Under the pieces are notes generated by a model. The model made no database searches. It saw only the letters and a list, made by a program, of their open reading frames with translations, and was not told where the DNA came from. The position numbers and the translations under genes are program-made. Positions 59,404 through 60,466 of a stretch of DNA of 60,466 nt are shown here, piece after piece (position 1 is the first letter of the stretch; each line of letters starts with the position of its first letter). Source of the DNA: Methylobacterium ajmalii (GTDB lineage Bacteria > Pseudomonadota > Alphaproteobacteria > Rhizobiales > Beijerinckiaceae); NCBI RefSeq assembly GCF_016613415.1, contig NZ_JACWCT010000162.1:4455-64920 (forward strand), read 5' to 3'.

Positions 59404-60466
59404 CGTAAGCGCTCGGTGACGGAGCCACTGGTCAGGCAGCCTTCTCGGCCCAGCCGGTCTGCATCCAGTTCCAAGGCAGCAGATAGGCCAGGCGCTTGGC
59501 CGGGTGATCGGCGATGCGCGTGAGCACGTCGCGCAAGTAGCCCTCGGGATCGAGCCCGTTCATCTTCGCCGTCTCGATCAGCGTGTAGAACGCCGCCGCG
59601 CGCTCGGCGCCCAGCTCGGACCCGGCAAACAGGTAGTTCTTGCGCCCGACCGCCACGCAGAGCAGCGCCCGCTCGGCCGCGTTGTTGTCGAGGGCGAGAC
59701 GCCCGTCGTCGAAGGCGCGCATGAGCGCCGGCCAGCGTGCCAGCATGTAGCGCAACGCCTTGGCCAGGTCGGACCGGCCCGGCACCTGGGCCAGGCTCGT
59801 CTCGGCAAACGCCTTCAGCGCCTCGGCCAGCGGCTTCGAGTGGGTCTGACGCTCGCCGTGACGGAGGTCGGGCGGCTTGCCGTGCAGGTCGCGCTCGACC
59901 CCGTAGAGCGCCCCGATCCGCTCCAGCGCTTCCGCCGCAAGCGCCGAGCCCGTCGCTGGCGTGCACGTCGAAGATCTTGCGCCGCACATGCGCCCAGCAG
60001 CCCGCCTCGGTCAGAGCGCCGCCGGTCCGCCTGGCCTCGTACAGCCCGTTGAAGCCGGCATAGCCGTCGGCCACCAGCACGCCGGAGAAGGCCGCCAGAT
60101 GGGCGAGCGGGCGCTCGCCCCGACGGTCGGGCGAGGCGAAGAACACAGCCGCCGGCGGGCGGGTGCCACCGTGAGGGCGTTCGTCGCGCACATAGGTCCA
60201 CAGCCGTCCGGTGCTCGTCTTGCCCGTGCCGGGCGCCAGCACCGGGATCGGCGTGTCGTCGCCGTGCAGGACGTCCGAGCCGCCGATCACCTCGCGGCGC
60301 AGAAGGTCGGTCAGCGGCTGCAGCGTGGCCGCGGTCGCGCCGAGCCAGCCCGAGAGCGTCGAGGTCGCCAGATCGACGCTGTCGCGCGCGTAGATCTCAG
60401 CCTGGCGATACAGCGGCAGGTGGTCGTCGAACTTCGCCACCGCGATGTGGGCCAGGAGCCCGGGAC
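59404..60466 (-). mobile_element. IS66-family element, partial (continues beyond the window)
   Basis: The left end begins GTAAGCGCTCGGTGACGG, the characteristic IS66 terminal sequence, 28 bases from the end of a leftward IS66 transposase gene. The other end and the accessory tnpA and tnpB genes lie outside the window. The transposase gene is frameshifted. Confidence 0.75.
59432..60466 (-). pseudogene. IS66 transposase TnpC, partial and frameshifted
   Basis: The frame entering from the right reads AKFDDHLPLYRQAEIYARDS, VLHGDDTPIPVLAPG (first catalytic Asp), WTYVRDERPHGG and VLVADGYAGFNGLYEA, then AGCWAHVRRKIFDVHASDG. Near 59945 it shifts one base, after which the protein continues SALAAEALERIGALYGVERD, DNNAAERALLCVAVGRKNYL (Glu block) and the IS66_C-like tail PEGYLRDVLTRIADHPAKRL. 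The N-terminal part is outside the window. The single lesion inactivates it unless it is a sequencing error. Confidence 0.82.

Overview
The window is high-GC DNA typical of an alphaproteobacterium and most reminiscent of Methylobacterium or a close Rhizobiales relative. The grounds are overall GC, a perfect alphaproteobacterial LexA box (GAAC-N7-GAAC) upstream of a umuDC pair, and gene content. The genus is an inference. The stretch looks like accessory DNA, perhaps a megaplasmid or genomic island. It carries at least six insertion sequences (IS1182, IS630, ISL3, IS5, IS110/IS1111 and IS66 types), a group II intron, a phage/plasmid-like gene array, and many genes broken by one-base frameshifts or premature TAG codons.

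Region by region: (1) 1-5.8 kb is a leftward, tightly overlapping set of phage- or plasmid-like genes, several broken, downstream of a large primase-like replication gene. A DnaA box and inverted repeats lie behind that gene. (2) 5.85-7.43 kb is an IS1182-family element. (3) 7.7-16 kb holds redox and detoxification genes: an aldo/keto reductase joined in frame to a dehydrogenase remnant, a PfpI-type protein, a SnoaL-like protein, a sulfite-oxidase-family enzyme, and a PaoABC-type molybdenum aldehyde oxidoreductase operon. (4) 16.1-17.9 kb is umuDC with its SOS box. (5) 18-20.7 kb is a lower-GC cassette (secreted ABM monooxygenase and GlxA-type regulator) between an intact IS630 element and an inverted fragment of the same element. 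(6) 20.7-26.1 kb holds TetR with tandem palindromic operators, an Old Yellow Enzyme, LysR, an NADP-binding protein and a quinone oxidoreductase, resembling an electrophile/quinone response module. (7) 26.2-32 kb is a FUSC-type membrane gene split by an ISL3 element. That element's transposase gene is itself interrupted by a complete group II intron whose removal restores the reading frame. (8) 32-37.4 kb holds an amine oxidase, a minimal tyrosine recombinase, and an IS5 element interrupted by an IS110/IS1111 element.

(9) 37.5-57.2 kb is the metabolic centrepiece: an apparently complete set for degradation of 5-hydroxymethylfurfural (HMF), furfural and furoate, matching the hmf genes known from Cupriavidus basilensis. 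In the inferred route HmfH (GMC oxidase) and an aldehyde dehydrogenase oxidise HMF to furandicarboxylate. HmfF (UbiD-type, with prenyl-FMN supplied by the UbiX-type HmfG) decarboxylates it to 2-furoate. HmfD forms furoyl-CoA, HmfABC (molybdenum hydroxylase) hydroxylates the ring, and HmfE releases 2-oxoglutarate. Two paralogous AraC regulators bracket the cluster and a LysR regulator sits inside it. Near-identical LysR-type sites precede both the hmfF-hmfH and the aldehyde dehydrogenase-hmfG operons. A fatty-acid-hydroxylase-family membrane protein, an MFS permease and a sodium:solute symporter complete the island. (10) 57.2-60.5 kb holds gene-poor DNA, weak phage-like ORFs and an IS66 element running off the right edge with a broken transposase.
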